Assembly (NCBI GenBank): GCA_041690355.1
Contig: JAWLHK010000025.1
Location: 1-64,000, forward strand
Direction of reading: 5' to 3'
DNA length: 64,000 nucleotides
DNA from: JAWLHK01 sp041690355 [NCBI: bacterium]
Lineage (GTDB): Bacteria > J088 > JAWLBW01
A program made the translations under genes and the position numbers. Shown in pieces: positions 63,373 to 64,000 of the stretch (its first letter is position 1; every line of letters starts with the position of its first letter). The notes under the pieces were generated by a model that was not told where the DNA came from, ran no database searches, and was given only the letters and a program-made list of their open reading frames with translations.

Positions 63373-64000
63373 TCAGAAGACGCTGATCTTGATGTAGCGC
63401 CCCGGGTTTTCTTTCATGTCGGCGATCAGGGCGCGCAGCTCGGCCAGGGTATCCTGCAGCGACGTGTGCAGCTCCTCGGAGGACAACGTCTTGCCGGCCG
63501 TCCCTTCGCCGGCCTCGACCTTGGCCATCACGTTGTCGAGGCGCGCCAGCGCCGAGTGGGCTTTGCCCATCGTGTCGCGCGCTTCGTCGTACAGCTGCGG
63601 ATCCTGCACCAGCTTCGCCAGGGTTCCCTCACCGCGGCGGATCTCGGTGACCAGGCCCTTGACCTCGTCGTAGAGTCCCGGATCGTTCAGCAGGCGGGCC
63701 AGCGAGCCGTCGCCGTGCTGCATCTGTTCGGTGAACTGCGAGAGGTTGGCCGTGATGCGCTCGAGATTGTCGTAGAGGGTCTGATCCTTGACGAACCGGC
63801 CGAACGAACCTTTGCCTTCGTTGATGTCCTGGCTCACGACGCGGAAGTTCTCGACGATGCGCGCGATGTTGCGCACGGTTACCGTTGCTTCATCGACGAG
63901 CAGCGACCAGTCGGTGGGCGGGATGGCTTCGATGCGGCCCCTGTGCTCGAGCACAGGCGCGCCCGTGGAGCCAAGCGTGATGGCGATGATCTTGTCGCCG
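63373..64000 (-). CDS. MlaD/MCE-family transport protein, partial
   Basis: The C-terminal 209 residues of a gene that begins beyond the right edge. LEHRGRIEAIPPTDW, then repeated helical segments with GDGSLARLLNDPGLYDEV and GEGTLAKLVQDPQLYDEA, are the hallmark tail of MCE-domain proteins that carry lipids across the periplasm. The MCE core itself lies outside the window. It is codirectional with and 24 nt before recG. Confidence 0.75.
   Translation of the reverse strand, partial: GDKIIAITLGSTGAPVLEHRGRIEAIPPTDWSLLVDEATVTVRNIARIVENFRVVSQDINEGKGSFGRFVKDQTLYDNLERITANLSQFTEQMQHGDGSLARLLNDPGLYDEVKGLVTEIRRGEGTLAKLVQDPQLYDEARDTMGKAHSALARLDNVMAKVEAGEGTAGKTLSSEELHTSLQDTLAELRALIADMKENPGRYIKISVF

Overview
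This is a high-GC bacterial chromosome segment with dense, mostly operonic housekeeping genes and one lower-GC accessory island. The organism is probably a deltaproteobacterial-type lineage (Myxococcota or a neighbouring uncultured phylum). Hints are a MYXAN-subtype CRISPR-Cas system, an MJ0042-type zinc-ribbon TPR protein, a hemX-hemA-hemC-cobA/hemD-hemB operon with fused CobA-HemD, and a Zn-type HemB. No 16S gene is present, so the placement is an inference.

Layout. 0-3 kb: priA and a TM2 protein. 3.2-14 kb: mostly minus-strand metabolic genes, namely a tetR-aldehyde dehydrogenase pair with a clear promoter and operator, a GMC oxidoreductase with its Tat-exported small subunit, an amidohydrolase, a CstA-type carrier, a crotonase and a START-domain protein. 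In the divergent gap at 5.6-5.87 kb are two tandem RNA elements that match the SAM-II riboswitch architecture, in front of a small DUF3293-like gene. 14.2-30.9 kb (plus strand): a histone-H1-like fusion protein, cytochrome c, uvrA-mutT, DUF58, a large TPR protein, the tetrapyrrole operon and PrsW. 30.8-38.4 kb: small unknowns, a winged-helix regulator, vapBC, an extended SDR, tRNA-Leu(CAA), LPP20-like lipoproteins and a periplasmic ankyrin protein. 38.5-47.4 kb: rpoB and rpoC behind a long structured leader without rplJ/rplL immediately upstream. 47.5-49.1 kb: a B12-binding protein, gene debris and a small lipoprotein.

49.2-60.9 kb is a CRISPR-Cas island: cas6, cas3, cmx8, cas7, cas5, a cas4-cas1 fusion, cas2, a structured leader and a 34-repeat array. 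It is bracketed by 130-bp, 129/130 identical direct repeats of the 3' end of recG. The intact recG lies to the right (60.9-63.3 kb), so the island looks inserted at the recG stop with the displaced gene end left at 49.2 kb. A partial MlaD/MCE protein gene runs off the right edge.

Two genome-wide themes stand out. Intergenic gaps repeatedly carry short degenerate tandem arrays whose unit sequences differ but whose period is always 7 bp (at about 3.0, 9.5, 32.05, 32.15, 34.3, 38.5 and 60.9 kb). Second, very small genes below usual length cut-offs occur (11451-11612, 38278-38433). The most notable items are the tandem SAM-II-like control region with an apparent terminator switch followed by a start-codon switch, the recG-bracketed CRISPR island, the heptad repeats, and a leader-proximal CRISPR spacer that carries an internal 29-bp tandem duplication.
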